From contig CANPXL010000029.1 in NCBI GenBank assembly GCA_947586055.1, positions 1 to 32,098 on the forward strand: 32,098 bases of DNA. The letters are read 5' to 3'. Positions 22,522 to 31,053 of this stretch are shown here, one piece after another. The stretch comes from an uncultured Acetatifactor sp. (GTDB lineage: Bacteria; Bacillota; Clostridia; Lachnospirales; Lachnospiraceae). The translations under genes were made by a program, and so were the position numbers. Each line of letters begins with the position of its first letter. Positions within the stretch are counted from its first letter, which is position 1. The notes below the pieces were generated by a model. That model searched no databases and was not told the DNA's origin. It saw only the letters and a list, made by a program, of their open reading frames with translations.

Positions 22522-23061
22522 ATGAAATTTGTATGTCAGGTATGCGGTTATGTTTACGAGGGCGACGCGGCTCCGGCCGAGTGCCCCATCTGCCATGCTC
22601 CCGCTGAAAAGTTCACCGCGCAGGCCGGGGAAAAGACCTGGGCCGCGGAGCATGTTGTAGGCGTTGCGAAGGGCGTTCCCGAAGATATTCTGAAGGATCT
22701 TCGCGCCAACTTCGACGGCGAGTGCTCCGAAGTCGGCATGTATCTGGCAATGTCCAGAGTCGCTTTCCGGGAGGGTTATCCCGAGATCGGCATGTACTGG
22801 GAGAAGGCCGCTTATGAGGAAGCGGAACACGCCGCAAAATTTGCCGAGCTGCTGGGCGAGGTTGTGACCGACTCTACCAAGAAAAACCTTGAGATGAGAG
22901 TGGACGCCGAGAACGGCGCTACCGCCGGCAAGACCGATCTGGCAAAGAGAGCGAAGGAGCTGGGTCTGGATGCGATCCACGACACGGTACATGAAATGGC
23001 ACGCGACGAGGCGAGACATGGGAAAGCGTTTGAAGGCCTTCTCAAGAGATATTTCGGCTGA
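22522..23061 (+). CDS. Reverse rubrerythrin (rubredoxin-first)
   Basis: A 179-aa non-haem iron protein for peroxide reduction in anaerobes. Domain order is reversed compared with classical rubrerythrin: the rubredoxin-like iron site comes first, with C5, C8, C21 and C24 (VCQVCGY ... CPICHAP). A ferritin-like four-helix domain follows (about 40-179). Di-iron ligand candidates include E67/E70, the E100-x-x-H103 motif in EEAEH and the E163-x-x-H166 motif in DEARH. Reverse rubrerythrins of Clostridia reduce hydrogen peroxide or oxygen using NADH-dependent partners, which are not seen here. It is a single-gene unit with a strong promoter and its own terminator. No clear PerR box was found. Confidence 0.92.
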   Translation: MKFVCQVCGYVYEGDAAPAECPICHAPAEKFTAQAGEKTWAAEHVVGVAKGVPEDILKDLRANFDGECSEVGMYLAMSRVAFREGYPEIGMYWEKAAYEEAEHAAKFAELLGEVVTDSTKKNLEMRVDAENGATAGKTDLAKRAKELGLDAIHDTVHEMARDEARHGKAFEGLLKRYFG

Positions 23062-23088
23062 GCGGAAAATCCGGCTTCACGGTCGTAT

Positions 23089-23118
23089 CGGCACGGTAGA
23101 AATACCGTGCCGCATTTT
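23089..23118 (+). terminator. Rho-independent terminator of the rubrerythrin gene
   Basis: CGGCACGGTA-GAAA-TACCGTGCCG is a perfect 10-bp stem with a GAAA tetraloop, 28 bp beyond the stop, followed by CATTTTGT. It separates rubrerythrin from luxS. Confidence 0.85.
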
Positions 23119-23226
23119 GTATTTCATTATCTTTGGTATGTTCAAACATCCGCGATTCCTGTATACTGAAATTGCATCGGAATCGCAGGAAATGCAGGAT
23201 CATCAAAGGAAAGGAACAGGGACAGT

Positions 23227-23706
23227 ATGGAAAAGATTGCAAGCTTTACCATAGACCACATCAAACTGAAACCCGGGGTATACGTTTCCCGGAAAGATCA
23301 CGTGGGGGCGGAAGTCATCACCACCTTCGATCTTCGCATGACAAGCCCCAACGACGAGCCCGTGATGAACACGGCGGAAGTCCACACCATCGAACACCTG
23401 GGGGCCACTTTCCTGCGGAATCATCCGCAGTATAAGGACAAGACCGTTTATTTCGGCCCCATGGGCTGCCGGACCGGATTTTATCTTCTGCTGGCGGGAG
23501 ATTATCGCTCCGCCGACATCGTCCCGCTGATGAAGGAAATGTATGAATTTATCAGAGACTTCGAGGGCCCGGTTCCCGGCGCGGATCCAAAGGACTGCGG
23601 AAATTATCTGGATATGAACCTCGGCATGGCAAAATATCTGGCCGGGAAATATCTTGACGAGGTTCTTTCCGTCATCGACGAAAGCAGACTGAACTATCCT
23701 CAGTAG
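23227..23706 (+). CDS. luxS: S-ribosylhomocysteine lyase LuxS
   Basis: A 159-aa metalloenzyme that splits S-ribosylhomocysteine into homocysteine and DPD, the precursor of autoinducer-2. Metal ligands are H53 and H57 in the HTIEH motif and C124 in DCGNYLDMN; E56 and C81 (PMGCRTGFYLL) are the acid/base residues. Length is that of the family. AGGAAAGGAACAGGGACAGT precedes the ATG. The MTA/SAH nucleosidase that supplies its substrate follows 132 bp downstream on the same strand, so the two form a complete S-adenosylhomocysteine detoxification route. A TATACT at 23162-23167 may be its -10, but the -35 is weak. Confidence 0.97.
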   Translation: MEKIASFTIDHIKLKPGVYVSRKDHVGAEVITTFDLRMTSPNDEPVMNTAEVHTIEHLGATFLRNHPQYKDKTVYFGPMGCRTGFYLLLAGDYRSADIVPLMKEMYEFIRDFEGPVPGADPKDCGNYLDMNLGMAKYLAGKYLDEVLSVIDESRLNYPQ

Positions 23707-23838
23707 GCGGCGCAAAAGTCGGTTCTGCCGTTTCGGCCCGCGTATGCGCCGGAGCCGCCTGATCGCCGCCCCAGCGCATGACCCGCCGGGATGAAAACGA
23801 ACCGCGTCGGAAACCACGGCAGGAAAGGAAAAAGAAAA

Positions 23839-24537
23839 ATGAGTAAAATCGGAATCATCGGCGCTATGGAGCTTGAGGTGGAATCCCTGAAATCGGAGAT
23901 GTCCGTCTCAAGGATCGAAAAAAAAGCCGGAATGGATTTTTATGAGGGTACTTTAAACGGCACATCCGTAGTGGTAGTGCAATGCGGCATCGGCAAGGTG
24001 AACGCCGCCCTGTGCGTCCAGCTTCTGGCCGACCTGTTTCAGGTAACGCACATCATCAACACCGGCGTGGCAGGCTCCCTGAACGCCAGTCTTGACATCG
24101 GAGACATTCTGATCTCTGTGGACGCCCTGCAGCACGACATGGACGTCACCATCTTCGGCTATCAGCCGGGGGAAGTGCCGCAGATGGGCTTCCGGGAATT
24201 TAAGGCGGACGAGCGCATGGCAGAGCTTGCCAGATCCGCCTGCGAAAAGGTAAATCCCGACATCCATGTAATACCGGGAAGAGTCGTCAGCGGCGACCAG
24301 TTCATCTCCAGCAAAGAGGTAAAACAACGTCTGATCCAGCAGTTCGCAGGCGACTGTGCGGAGATGGAGGGTGCGGCCATCGCCCACGGCGCATATCTGA
24401 ACGGGATCCCCTTTGTCATCATCCGGGCGATTTCGGACAAGGCGGACGACAGTTCGGAAATGGACTATCCCACGTTTGAAGCCGCGGCGGCAAAGCATTC
24501 GGCCGCACTGGTAAAAGAAATGATCCGGAGCATTTAA
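23839..24537 (+). CDS. mtnN: 5'-methylthioadenosine/S-adenosylhomocysteine nucleosidase
   Basis: A 232-aa nucleosidase (Pfs/MtnN) that removes adenine from S-adenosylhomocysteine, methylthioadenosine and 5'-deoxyadenosine. Catalytic residues are E13 in GAMELEV and D200 in RAISDKAD. The nucleoside-binding blocks NTGVAGSLN (74-82), GDQFISS and DCAEMEGAA (172-180) are intact. The ATG at 23839 has AGGAAAGGAAAAAG upstream and is preferred over an open frame 16 codons longer. Its product S-ribosylhomocysteine is the LuxS substrate, encoded just upstream. The stop codon lies inside its own terminator hairpin. Confidence 0.96.
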   Translation: MSKIGIIGAMELEVESLKSEMSVSRIEKKAGMDFYEGTLNGTSVVVVQCGIGKVNAALCVQLLADLFQVTHIINTGVAGSLNASLDIGDILISVDALQHDMDVTIFGYQPGEVPQMGFREFKADERMAELARSACEKVNPDIHVIPGRVVSGDQFISSKEVKQRLIQQFAGDCAEMEGAAIAHGAYLNGIPFVIIRAISDKADDSSEMDYPTFEAAAAKHSAALVKEMIRSI

Positions 24538-24551
24538 GCTCCGGATTTTTT
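24523..24551 (+). terminator. Terminator overlapping the mtnN stop codon
   Basis: ATCCGGAGC (24523-24531) and GCTCCGGAT (24538-24546) form a perfect 9-bp stem whose 6-nt loop ATTTAA contains the TAA stop. TTTTT follows. The convergent gtrA-type gene ends 14 bp away, so the hairpin may serve both sides. Confidence 0.88.
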
Positions 24552-24564
24552 ATCCAGACTCCGT

Positions 24565-24987
24565 TTACTTTTTCTTAAATACCAGAAATTTACTGATAAA
24601 GTAGTTCCCTATCATGACCAGCACCGCCACAAGGATTCTGGAAATATTCTTATCCACGCCCAGATAGTTCACCAGCAGGATCATCATGACGGCGTCCAGA
24701 GCGAGAGTCGCCAGTCTTCCGCCGGAAAACTGAAGAAACTCTTTTACTATTCCGGGCTCATGGCTTTTGAACACATATTTCCGGTTCATCACATACCCGA
24801 ACACAACGCCAACCACCCACTGAATCACACTGAGCGTCCCGTTCTGCCAGACGATCTCCGCGTCCAGAATCGTGTATGCGCACAGAAACCACGCCGCCCA
24901 CGACACAATGGTATTCAGCACGCCTACGATCAGGTAAACAATGATCTCCTCATACTTTACATAAAGCGCCCTGCATTTTTCTATCAT
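24565..24987 (-). CDS. GtrA family membrane protein
   Basis: A 140-aa four-TM protein of the GtrA/DPMS1 type. Segments lie at about 15-38, 52-72, 85-108 and 112-132, with the family words YLIVGVLNTIVSWAAWF, FGYVMNRKYVFK and GNYFISKFLVFKKK. GtrA proteins are thought to help move lipid-linked sugars across the membrane for glycosylation of surface polymers. The ATG at 24987 has GGAG 8 nt upstream; a longer frame of 16 codons lacks that. It follows the 2-hydroxyacid dehydrogenase by 73 bp on the same strand. No glycosyltransferase is next to it, so its partner is unknown. Confidence 0.88.
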   Translation of the reverse strand: MIEKCRALYVKYEEIIVYLIVGVLNTIVSWAAWFLCAYTILDAEIVWQNGTLSVIQWVVGVVFGYVMNRKYVFKSHEPGIVKEFLQFSGGRLATLALDAVMMILLVNYLGVDKNISRILVAVLVMIGNYFISKFLVFKKK

Positions 24988-25060
24988 ACGTTTTCTCCGT
25001 TCCTGCGAAGTCTTTTCTTTTTTTCGTCCTTCCAAAAGTCCTTCCGTTTTTCGTTCCTTC

Positions 25061-26023
25061 TTAAGGATTCACAATGTTCCTGCTCTCTCCCTGCAGAAAG
25101 GCTTTGATGTTTCGGTACGCTTCCTCCACGCATCGCGTGCGGGCCTCCACGCTGGCCCATGCCAGATGAGGCGTGATGATCAGCCGGCTGCTGTCCTTCA
25201 GCCGGTACAGGGGATTGCTTTCCTCCAGAGGTTCCTTTTCCACCACATCAAGCCCGGCTGCCGCGATCTCTCCTGCCGTCAGTGCCTCATACAGATCGCT
25301 GTTGCTGACCACGGGACCTCTCGCCACATTGATCAAAACGGCGGAAGGCTTCATTTTTTTCAGCGCCTGGGCGTCAATAAAATTCCGGGTCAGATCGCTC
25401 AGGGGACAGTGCAGCGAAAGAAAATCGCTTTCCCTTAAAAGCGTGTCCTTATCCACCCTTTCGTATTCCCTGCAGGCGCTTTTCCCCGTGACGGAATAAA
25501 AAATCACCCTGCATCCGAAGGCGTCCGCGACAGAAGCCACTCGCCTGCCGATATTTCCCATGCCCACGATTCCCCACGTCTTTCCCTCCAGCTCCGTAAA
25601 GGGAATGTCAAAGTTGGAAAATCTGTCCTGCGCACTGTACTGTCCGGATTTCACATACTGATCATAGTGGATGAGCTTCTGGCTTAAGGCCAGCGCCAGC
25701 GTAAAGGTGTGCTGGGCGACCATCCCGGTACAGTAATCCCTTACGTTCGCCACTTTGATCCCCCTGGCGCTTAAATATTCGAGATCGCAGTTGTCAAAAC
25801 CCGTTGCGAACTCGCAGATCAGCTTTACATTCGGCGCGTCCTTCAATGTCTCTTCCCGCAGAGGGGACTTGTTGGCAATGACAATGTCCGCGTCCTTTAC
25901 CCGCTCCCGCACCTCTTCCTCCGTGACCGTGTTCGGGTAGGCCGTTACCTCTCCGAAATCGCCGATGCAGTCCACGGAAATATCCGGTCCCACGCTGTTG
26001 CGTTCCAGAATCACTATCTTCAT
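25061..26023 (-). CDS. D-isomer-specific 2-hydroxyacid dehydrogenase
   Basis: A 320-aa NAD(P)-dependent oxidoreductase that interconverts a 2-oxo acid and a D-2-hydroxy acid. The nucleotide site is GIVGMGNIGRRV (G154-x-G156-x-x-G159). The catalytic set is R235 in INVARGPVV, E264 in LDVVEKEPL and H286 in TPHLAWAS. Length and order match glycerate dehydrogenase/hydroxypyruvate reductase (HprA-like) and D-lactate-type enzymes, which sequence alone does not separate. The ATG at 26023 starts the Rossmann-like substrate domain (MKIVILERN); GGGGTGAG precedes it. It lies downstream of glucose-6-phosphate isomerase but behind a hairpin, so it may be a separate unit with the GtrA gene. Confidence 0.92.
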   Translation of the reverse strand: MKIVILERNSVGPDISVDCIGDFGEVTAYPNTVTEEEVRERVKDADIVIANKSPLREETLKDAPNVKLICEFATGFDNCDLEYLSARGIKVANVRDYCTGMVAQHTFTLALALSQKLIHYDQYVKSGQYSAQDRFSNFDIPFTELEGKTWGIVGMGNIGRRVASVADAFGCRVIFYSVTGKSACREYERVDKDTLLRESDFLSLHCPLSDLTRNFIDAQALKKMKPSAVLINVARGPVVSNSDLYEALTAGEIAAAGLDVVEKEPLEESNPLYRLKDSSRLIITPHLAWASVEARTRCVEEAYRNIKAFLQGESRNIVNP

Positions 26024-26076
26024 ACCGTTTCTCACCCCACCGCCCGCGCGTCCCCCGACAGAGCCGCACAATGGCG

Positions 26077-26111
26077 AACGAAAATGCACTCCGCCGAAAG
26101 CAGAGTGCATT
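26077..26111 (-). terminator. Hairpin after glucose-6-phosphate isomerase
   Basis: AATGCACTC (26083-26091) and GAGTGCATT (26103-26111) are perfect 9-bp arms with an 11-nt loop, beginning 12 bp after the isomerase stop on the minus strand. A short TTTCGTT follows, so termination is probably partial. Confidence 0.65.
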
Positions 26112-26123
26112 CCGTGATCCGTC

Positions 26124-27476
26124 TTATTTCAGTCTTGCAAGCAGAGCTTCCCTCTGTTCCTCGTATCCGGGTTTCCCAAGCAGAGCGAACATGTTCTTTT
26201 TATAGCTCTCCACGCCGGGCTGATTAAAGGGATTCACGCCCAGCAGATAACCGCTGACGCCGCAGGCAAACTCAAAGAAATAGAACAGCTCGCCGAGATA
26301 AAATTCATTCACCTCGGGAATGTTTACCACAAAGTTCGGCACCTGTCCGTCCGTATGAGCCAGAATGGTTCCGTTCATGGCGCTCTTGTTTACAAAATCC
26401 ACCGTCTTTCCGGCAAGATAATTCAATCCGTCCAGATCGACGGGCTCCGTGCCGATGACGATCTCCTCTCTGGAGGTCTCCACATTCAGCACGGTTTCAA
26501 ACAGGATCCTCGCGCCGTCCTGGATAAACTGTCCCATGGAGTGCAGATCCGTGGTAAGGTCCACGCTTGCGGGGAACAGTCCCTTCTTGTCCTTGCCCTC
26601 GCTCTCGCCGTAAAGCTGCTTCCACCATTCGGATACATAGTGCAGGGCGGGCTCATAATTTGCCAGAATCTCCACGCTCTTTCCCTTGCGCAGGAGAATG
26701 TTGCGAAGCGCCGCGTACTGCAGGGCGTCGTTGCTCTCGAAATCGTTTTCCAGCGCGCGCTTTCTGCCGCTCGCCGCGCCTTCCATCAGCCGGTCGATAT
26801 CAGCGCCGCTGACTGCGATGGGAAGCAGGCCCACTGCGGTCAGCACGGAAAAACGTCCTCCCACGTCGTCGGGCACCACGAAGGTCGCGTACCCCTCTTC
26901 GTCGGCGAGATGCTTCAGGCTTCCTCTGGCCTTGTCGGTGGTGGCGTAGATCCTTCCCGCCGCGCCTTCCTTGCCGTACTTCTTTTCCAGCTTTTCCTTA
27001 AACACGCGGAACGCGATGGCAGGCTCCGTGGTGGTGCCTGATTTTGAGATCATGTTGATCGAAAAATCCCGGTCCCCGATCACATCCATCAGGTGCTTGA
27101 GGTAAGTGGAGCTGATGGAGTTGCCGCAGAAATAGATTTCCGGCGTTTTTCTCTGATCCTTCCCGATCACATTGTAGAAGCTGTGGCTTAAAAATTCAAT
27201 TGCCGCCCGCGCGCCCAGATAGGATCCGCCGATACCGATCACGAGCAGGACCTCGGAATCGCTCTGAATCTTCTTCGCAGCCTCCTTAATCCTTGCAAAT
27301 TCCTCCCTGTCATACGCCACGGGAAGGTCGATCCAGCCAAGGAAATCGTTGCCAGCGCCGCTTCTCGATACCAGCAATTCCTTTGCGTCCAGCGTCAGCT
27401 TCTTCATATACCCGATCTCTTCCTGTGAGATGAAAGAACCGGTTTTGGAATAGTCAAATGTAACCTGTTTGCTCAT
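26124..27476 (-). CDS. pgi: Glucose-6-phosphate isomerase
   Basis: A 450-aa glycolytic enzyme that interconverts glucose 6-phosphate and fructose 6-phosphate in the cytoplasm. Family blocks are intact: [16 protein letters not shown] (about 81-96), [14 protein letters not shown], the [13 protein letters not shown] block, and the second signature [18 protein letters not shown] near the end. The size is that of the shorter Firmicute form. The ATG at 27476 has AGGAG about 9 nt upstream; the frame stays open 31 more codons but without a site. A promoter with an extended -10 lies 65 bp upstream. Confidence 0.96.
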   Translation of the reverse strand: MSKQVTFDYSKTGSFISQEEIGYMKKLTLDAKELLVSRSGAGNDFLGWIDLPVAYDREEFARIKEAAKKIQSDSEVLLVIGIGGSYLGARAAIEFLSHSFYNVIGKDQRKTPEIYFCGNSISSTYLKHLMDVIGDRDFSINMISKSGTTTEPAIAFRVFKEKLEKKYGKEGAAGRIYATTDKARGSLKHLADEEGYATFVVPDDVGGRFSVLTAVGLLPIAVSGADIDRLMEGAASGRKRALENDFESNDALQYAALRNILLRKGKSVEILANYEPALHYVSEWWKQLYGESEGKDKKGLFPASVDLTTDLHSMGQFIQDGARILFETVLNVETSREEIVIGTEPVDLDGLNYLAGKTVDFVNKSAMNGTILAHTDGQVPNFVVNIPEVNEFYLGELFYFFEFACGVSGYLLGVNPFNQPGVESYKKNMFALLGKPGYEEQREALLARLK

Positions 27477-27540
27477 AATGCTCTGCTCCTTTTCCCGGAC
27501 CGGCGCATTTTCGCCTTTGCGCGTCAGCCCGCTTTCTTTA

Positions 27541-27569
27541 AGTGTAACAAAGTTGTATGGCAAATTCAA
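27541..27569 (-). promoter_or_regulatory. Promoter of pgi
   Basis: On the minus strand TTGAAT (27564-27569), 17-bp spacer and TACACT (27541-27546), with TGT just before the -10 making a TGN extension. Confidence 0.55.
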
Positions 27570-27603
27570 GCAAAAAGATGAAGTTCCCGGCCGATTCTTC
27601 CCC

Positions 27604-28518
27604 TTACAGAGCCAGAAATTCTCTCAGCAGCGTTTCCAGTTCCTCATCGGAAGCGGACTCGTGGGAACGGTCCGTTTTTTCTTCCGCCGCCTCCCGCCCC
27701 GGCCGGCTCTGCCAGCCTTCCCGGTTCAGCCTTTCTTCCCGGTTCTGCCTGTCCTCCCTGCTCTGGCCGTCTTCCCCGCCCCGGCCGGAGAAACGCTCCG
27801 CCACCGCCAGCAGATCTTTCTTTTCCTCCGGCGTCAGCCTGCCCGATATCGGCATCAGCTCCACCGTTTTTTTCTTTTTGTCCCCGCCGGCCGAACGTTT
27901 TTTTCTCCGCCCGGAGCCGTCGATGCCGCCCCGCGTCTTTGCGGCGCCGGACGCGCCGTCAAAAATTTCTTCGCCGTAGAGCATTTCGATATCCTGCCTT
28001 GTCACATCGATCCTCGGCGAAAGGTGATTCTCCAGATAATCCACAAGATTCACCTTCAGCATACGTTTTTTCCCCTTGATATCCGCCACGGCGGACACCG
28101 AAAAATACAGATACAGTCCCAGAAAACTCACGATGTAAAACGGAAGGATGTCTCCCAGCGTCCTTCCCCCCACAATACATTTACAGATACCCACGCCGGA
28201 AAACACTACGGACAACAGCATTGTCTGACCGGACAGATGATACAGCATCGTATAGGAAACATGTCCGAAGCTTAACCTGTTCAGAAACTTGTCCACAAAA
28301 ACGGGAATGTTCGCCACGCCGTTGCTGAGCTGGTAACAGTTGGCAAATTTCAGCTTACACTGTTTCAGCATCTTGTTGCCGGTCGTCGCCATATTGTCCG
28401 TCTCACGGATCAGGTTGTGATAAAGCAGCCCCAGAAAAATTCTGAGGAAGAGACTCAGTCCCAGAAAAGACAGCATCAGCGCCGACATAACCTTTTCCTG
28501 CAAAAAAATATCAAACAT
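27604..28518 (-). CDS. Uncharacterised membrane protein with repetitive charged tail
   Basis: A 304-aa protein I do not recognise. The ATG at 28518 is set by AGGAGG 5-6 nt upstream; the open frame is 33 codons longer without a site. Hydrophobic segments lie at about 12-33, 85-110 and 115-140. A conserved-looking polar region between the first two ([20 protein letters not shown]) faces one side. After the last segment a cytoplasmic-looking domain (about 142-180, [20 protein letters not shown]) precedes a long low-complexity tail. The tail includes basic [15 protein letters not shown] and a run of SRED/NREE/NREG-type hexads, then an acidic end [12 protein letters not shown]. The tail could be an interaction arm. 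It lies upstream of pgi on the same strand and diverges from the TSCPD-murG unit; neither neighbour explains it. Confidence 0.72.
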   Translation of the reverse strand: MFDIFLQEKVMSALMLSFLGLSLFLRIFLGLLYHNLIRETDNMATTGNKMLKQCKLKFANCYQLSNGVANIPVFVDKFLNRLSFGHVSYTMLYHLSGQTMLLSVVFSGVGICKCIVGGRTLGDILPFYIVSFLGLYLYFSVSAVADIKGKKRMLKVNLVDYLENHLSPRIDVTRQDIEMLYGEEIFDGASGAAKTRGGIDGSGRRKKRSAGGDKKKKTVELMPISGRLTPEEKKDLLAVAERFSGRGGEDGQSREDRQNREERLNREGWQSRPGREAAEEKTDRSHESASDEELETLLREFLAL

Positions 28519-28728
28519 AGGCCACCTCCTGACTCTCCCCTGTATTTTACCTGAAATATGCCTGTTTTTACAGTTTTTTTCATCGTCAGACTTCCGCATA
28601 AGGCGACAGTTTCCCACGCCCTTTCGACGGCGCGCAGCGGCTTTTGCGCTTTCGTCCGCCGCCTTTATCCGGCCCCTTTTGGCGCGTGGGCAGCGGAAAT
28701 TACCCGCTTTCCGGGGGAACGCAATTCA
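28519..28728. other. Divergent intergenic stretch without a gene
   Basis: Between the membrane protein (minus) and the TSCPD gene (plus), 28519-28839 carries no convincing gene. The part at 28610-28690 is GC-rich and can fold imperfectly (CCCACG at 28613-28618 with CGTGGG at 28685-28690). No clear minus-strand promoter was identified. Confidence 0.4.
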
Positions 28729-28757
28729 TTGACAAAAATCCCCAATAAAGGTAGAAT
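28729..28757 (+). promoter_or_regulatory. Promoter of the TSCPD-murG unit
   Basis: TTGACA (28729-28734), a 17-bp spacer and TAGAAT (28752-28757). The leader is about 75 nt and ends with AAAGGTGG before the ATG at 28840. Confidence 0.75.
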
Positions 28758-28839
28758 AATAAAAACCGATGCCGAAGGATACATATAATCGGAGGGATCC
28801 TTTGTAAAATAGTAAAAAGAACAGAAAGGTGGAATCATT

Positions 28840-29076
28840 ATGAAGTACAGAACACAGGGTACCTGTTCACAGGAGATCGACATTGAATTAAAAGACGGCG
28901 TCATTGATTCCGTTTCGTTTATCGGCGGCTGCAACGGCAATCTGCAGGGCATCAGCGCCCTTGTCAAAGGGATGAAGCCTCAGGACGCCATCGACCGACT
29001 GAAGGGAATCCGGTGCGGAATGAAGTCAACCTCCTGTCCCGACCAGCTGGCCCACGCTCTGGAAAGCATGCTTTAA
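28840..29076 (+). CDS. TSCPD domain small protein (TIGR03905 type)
   Basis: A 78-aa protein consisting of one TSCPD domain. The family name motif appears as TSCPDQLAHAL (63-73), preceded by GGCNGNLQGISALVKGM and GIRCGMK. Cysteines C9, C31, C59 and C65 are candidates for metal or thiol chemistry. TSCPD domains occur alone or at the end of class II ribonucleotide reductases; the function of the stand-alone form is not established. The murG gene follows 40 bp downstream, so the two are probably co-transcribed. Confidence 0.88.
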   Translation: MKYRTQGTCSQEIDIELKDGVIDSVSFIGGCNGNLQGISALVKGMKPQDAIDRLKGIRCGMKSTSCPDQLAHALESML

Positions 29077-29116
29077 GTTTCATTTAGAATCGTGTCGATG
29101 AAAGAGATGCTGCGAT

Positions 29117-30199
29117 ATGAAAAAAATTGTCCTGACCGGCGGCGGGAGCGCCGGACATGTCACTCCCAACATTGCTCTTCTCCCCGCTTTGCAGAAAGCC
29201 GGATTTGAGATCACTTACATGGGCTCCTACGACGGAATCGAAAAGAAGCTGATCGGCGACTTTGACATTCCTTATGTAGGCATTTCCACCGGAAAATTCC
29301 GGCGATACCTGGATATTAAAAACCTGACCGACCCTTTCCGGGTCATCAAAGGCTTTTCGGAAGCCCGGAAATACTTTAAGTCAAACAGACCTGACGTCGT
29401 GTTCTCCAAGGGCGGGTTTGTCAGCGTCCCCGTAGTCCGGGCCGCCGCTTCCCTCCACATTCCGTGCATTATACACGAATCCGACATGACCCCGGGCCTT
29501 GCCAACAAACTCTGTCTTTCGGCAGCGCAAAAGATCTGCTGCAACTTTCCGGAGACCCTGAAGCTTCTTCCCGCGGAAAAGGCGGTCCTTACCGGTTCTC
29601 CCATCCGCGCCGAACTCTCTCAGGGAAGCAGGCTTGCGGGCCTTAATCTATGCGGGTTCAGCGCGAACGATCCCGTTATCATGGTGATGGGCGGAAGCCT
29701 GGGCGCCGCCAATGTAAACAAGGCGGTCCGTGACGCCCTTCCGAAGCTGTTGACTGATTTTCAGGTGGTTCATCTCTGCGGAAAGGGAAAAATGGATAAC
29801 CTGCTGCTCAACACGCCCCGCTACAAACAGTTCGAGTATGTCAAGGCGGAGCTCAAGGATCTTTTCGCCATGGCGGATATTGTGATCTCCCGGGCCGGCG
29901 CAAACGCCATCTGTGAACTGCTGGCGCTGAAAAAGCCCAACATCCTCATTCCTCTTCCGTCTTCCAGCAGCCGGGGCGACCAGCTTTTAAACGCCCGTTC
30001 CTTTGAGGCGCAGGGATTCTCCATCGTGTTAAACGAGGACGACCTGACGCCGGAACTGCTGACGGACAAAGTACATGAACTCTACTTTACGAGACAGACT
30101 TACCACGACGCCATGAGCAGGAGCGGACAGATCGATTCCGTTCTCACCATCATGAACCTGATCCAGGAAGCCGCCGCGGCGCCGGTGTCGGAATCGTAG
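29117..30199 (+). CDS. murG: MurG: lipid I N-acetylglucosaminyltransferase
   Basis: A 360-aa peripheral membrane glycosyltransferase that adds GlcNAc from UDP-GlcNAc to lipid I, making lipid II for peptidoglycan. The N-terminal lipid-I domain has the G loop GGGSAGHVTPN (8-18), SKGGFVSVPVV and HESDMTPGLANKL. The C-terminal donor domain has MGGSLGAANVNKAV, SRAGANAICELLALKKPNIL and the SSSRGDQLLNA block. All family loops are intact. It sits outside the usual mra/dcw cluster, paired only with the small TSCPD gene, which is common in Clostridia. A strong GC-rich hairpin with TTTT follows. Confidence 0.95.
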   Translation: MKKIVLTGGGSAGHVTPNIALLPALQKAGFEITYMGSYDGIEKKLIGDFDIPYVGISTGKFRRYLDIKNLTDPFRVIKGFSEARKYFKSNRPDVVFSKGGFVSVPVVRAAASLHIPCIIHESDMTPGLANKLCLSAAQKICCNFPETLKLLPAEKAVLTGSPIRAELSQGSRLAGLNLCGFSANDPVIMVMGGSLGAANVNKAVRDALPKLLTDFQVVHLCGKGKMDNLLLNTPRYKQFEYVKAELKDLFAMADIVISRAGANAICELLALKKPNILIPLPSSSSRGDQLLNARSFEAQGFSIVLNEDDLTPELLTDKVHELYFTRQTYHDAMSRSGQIDSVLTIMNLIQEAAAAPVSES

Positions 30200-30252
30200 C
30201 GTCCTGCCGGGCCGTACCAAAATCGTTGAAGATCGATCCTTTGCAGACGGCG

Positions 30253-30292
30253 CAGGGCGGGGCGCATCCTGCCGTCCCCGCCCTGCCGTTTT
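30253..30292 (+). terminator. Rho-independent terminator of murG
   Basis: CAGGGCGGGG (30253-30262) and CCCCGCCCTG (30276-30285) form a perfect 10-bp stem with a 13-nt loop, then CCGTTTTC. The remainder up to 30464 is AT-rich and shows no gene; it separates convergent units. Confidence 0.8.
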
Positions 30293-30464
30293 CAGACAGA
30301 AGTGTCATTTTTATGAATTTCGCCGCTTTGTTTTCTGAAACATCTTATATGACATATCTGTTATTGTCTGTAACCGTTAAAAAATGAATTTATTTCTTTC
30401 ATTTTGTGGAAAAGTATGAAAATTCATCCGTTATTTGAAAGGTTTCCTGCAAATTGCCGTCCTG

Positions 30465-31025
30465 TTACTTGACGTTTGTGTCATATTTCGCTCTCGCGCC
30501 GCCGATGTATTTTGGTCTTGTCCGGGCGCAGACAACATGCGCGTCTCCGATCCTGTCCGTGCCAATCCGCACCGGAACCGCCACATCCTTCAGGTGCATT
30601 CCAATCAGAGTATCGCCGATGTCCATTCCCGCATGGGCCTTTACATGTTCCACAGCCACCGGACGGTCAAACGCCTTATAGGCCGCCGTTGCAAAGGATC
30701 CCCCCGCCTTTGGCTGCGGAACCACATTCACAATTTCATAGCCGTAGCGTTCCGCAGCTTCCTTCTCCATGATAAGCGCCCTGTTCAGATGCTCACAGCA
30801 CTGGGCCACCAGAAAGACCCCCGCCTCCCGGGCCGCCCGATACACACCGCCAAACACCGCTTCCGCCACATCCGGGCTGGAAAAGGTTCCGATCGCAACG
30901 CCGCCGACCTCGCTGGTGGAACATCCCACCACAAACAGCCAGCCTTTCTCCATTCCCGCTGCCTCCAGCAGCTCGGCGGCCGCCCTGTACGCTTCCTCTC
31001 CGATGACCGTCAATTTTTCCGTCAT
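30465..31025 (-). CDS. YwlG / UPF0340 family protein (TIGR01440)
   Basis: A 186-aa soluble protein of the UPF0340/YwlG family found across Firmicutes; its biochemical role is unknown. Characteristic blocks are VVGCSTSEVGGVAIGTFSS (about 31-49), VAQCCEHLNRALIMEKEAAE (about 72-91), VPQPKAGGSFATAAY and HAGMDIGDTLIGMHLK. The conserved cysteines in GCSTSE and QCCEHLNR suggest a metal or thiol site. The ATG at 31025 has AGGAGGG upstream; a longer frame would overlap the deacetylase gene. It lies 28 bp after that gene on the same strand. Confidence 0.9.
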   Translation of the reverse strand: MTEKLTVIGEEAYRAAAELLEAAGMEKGWLFVVGCSTSEVGGVAIGTFSSPDVAEAVFGGVYRAAREAGVFLVAQCCEHLNRALIMEKEAAERYGYEIVNVVPQPKAGGSFATAAYKAFDRPVAVEHVKAHAGMDIGDTLIGMHLKDVAVPVRIGTDRIGDAHVVCARTRPKYIGGARAKYDTNVK

Positions 31026-31053
31026 GCGCAGTCCCTCCTGTCCGGAACAGTAT

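Noticed and set aside
27740..27800. Repeated GC-rich words in the tail of the membrane protein as a possible CRISPR-like array.
   Set aside because: The period is about 18 bp, repeats are imperfect, no spacers exist, and the frame is kept; it is a coding repeat.
30380..30415. AAAATGAA/TTCATTTT inverted repeat between murG and the YwlG-type gene as a terminator.
   Set aside because: The stem is entirely AT-rich apart from two pairs and too weak; the GC-rich hairpin at 30253-30292 already terminates murG.
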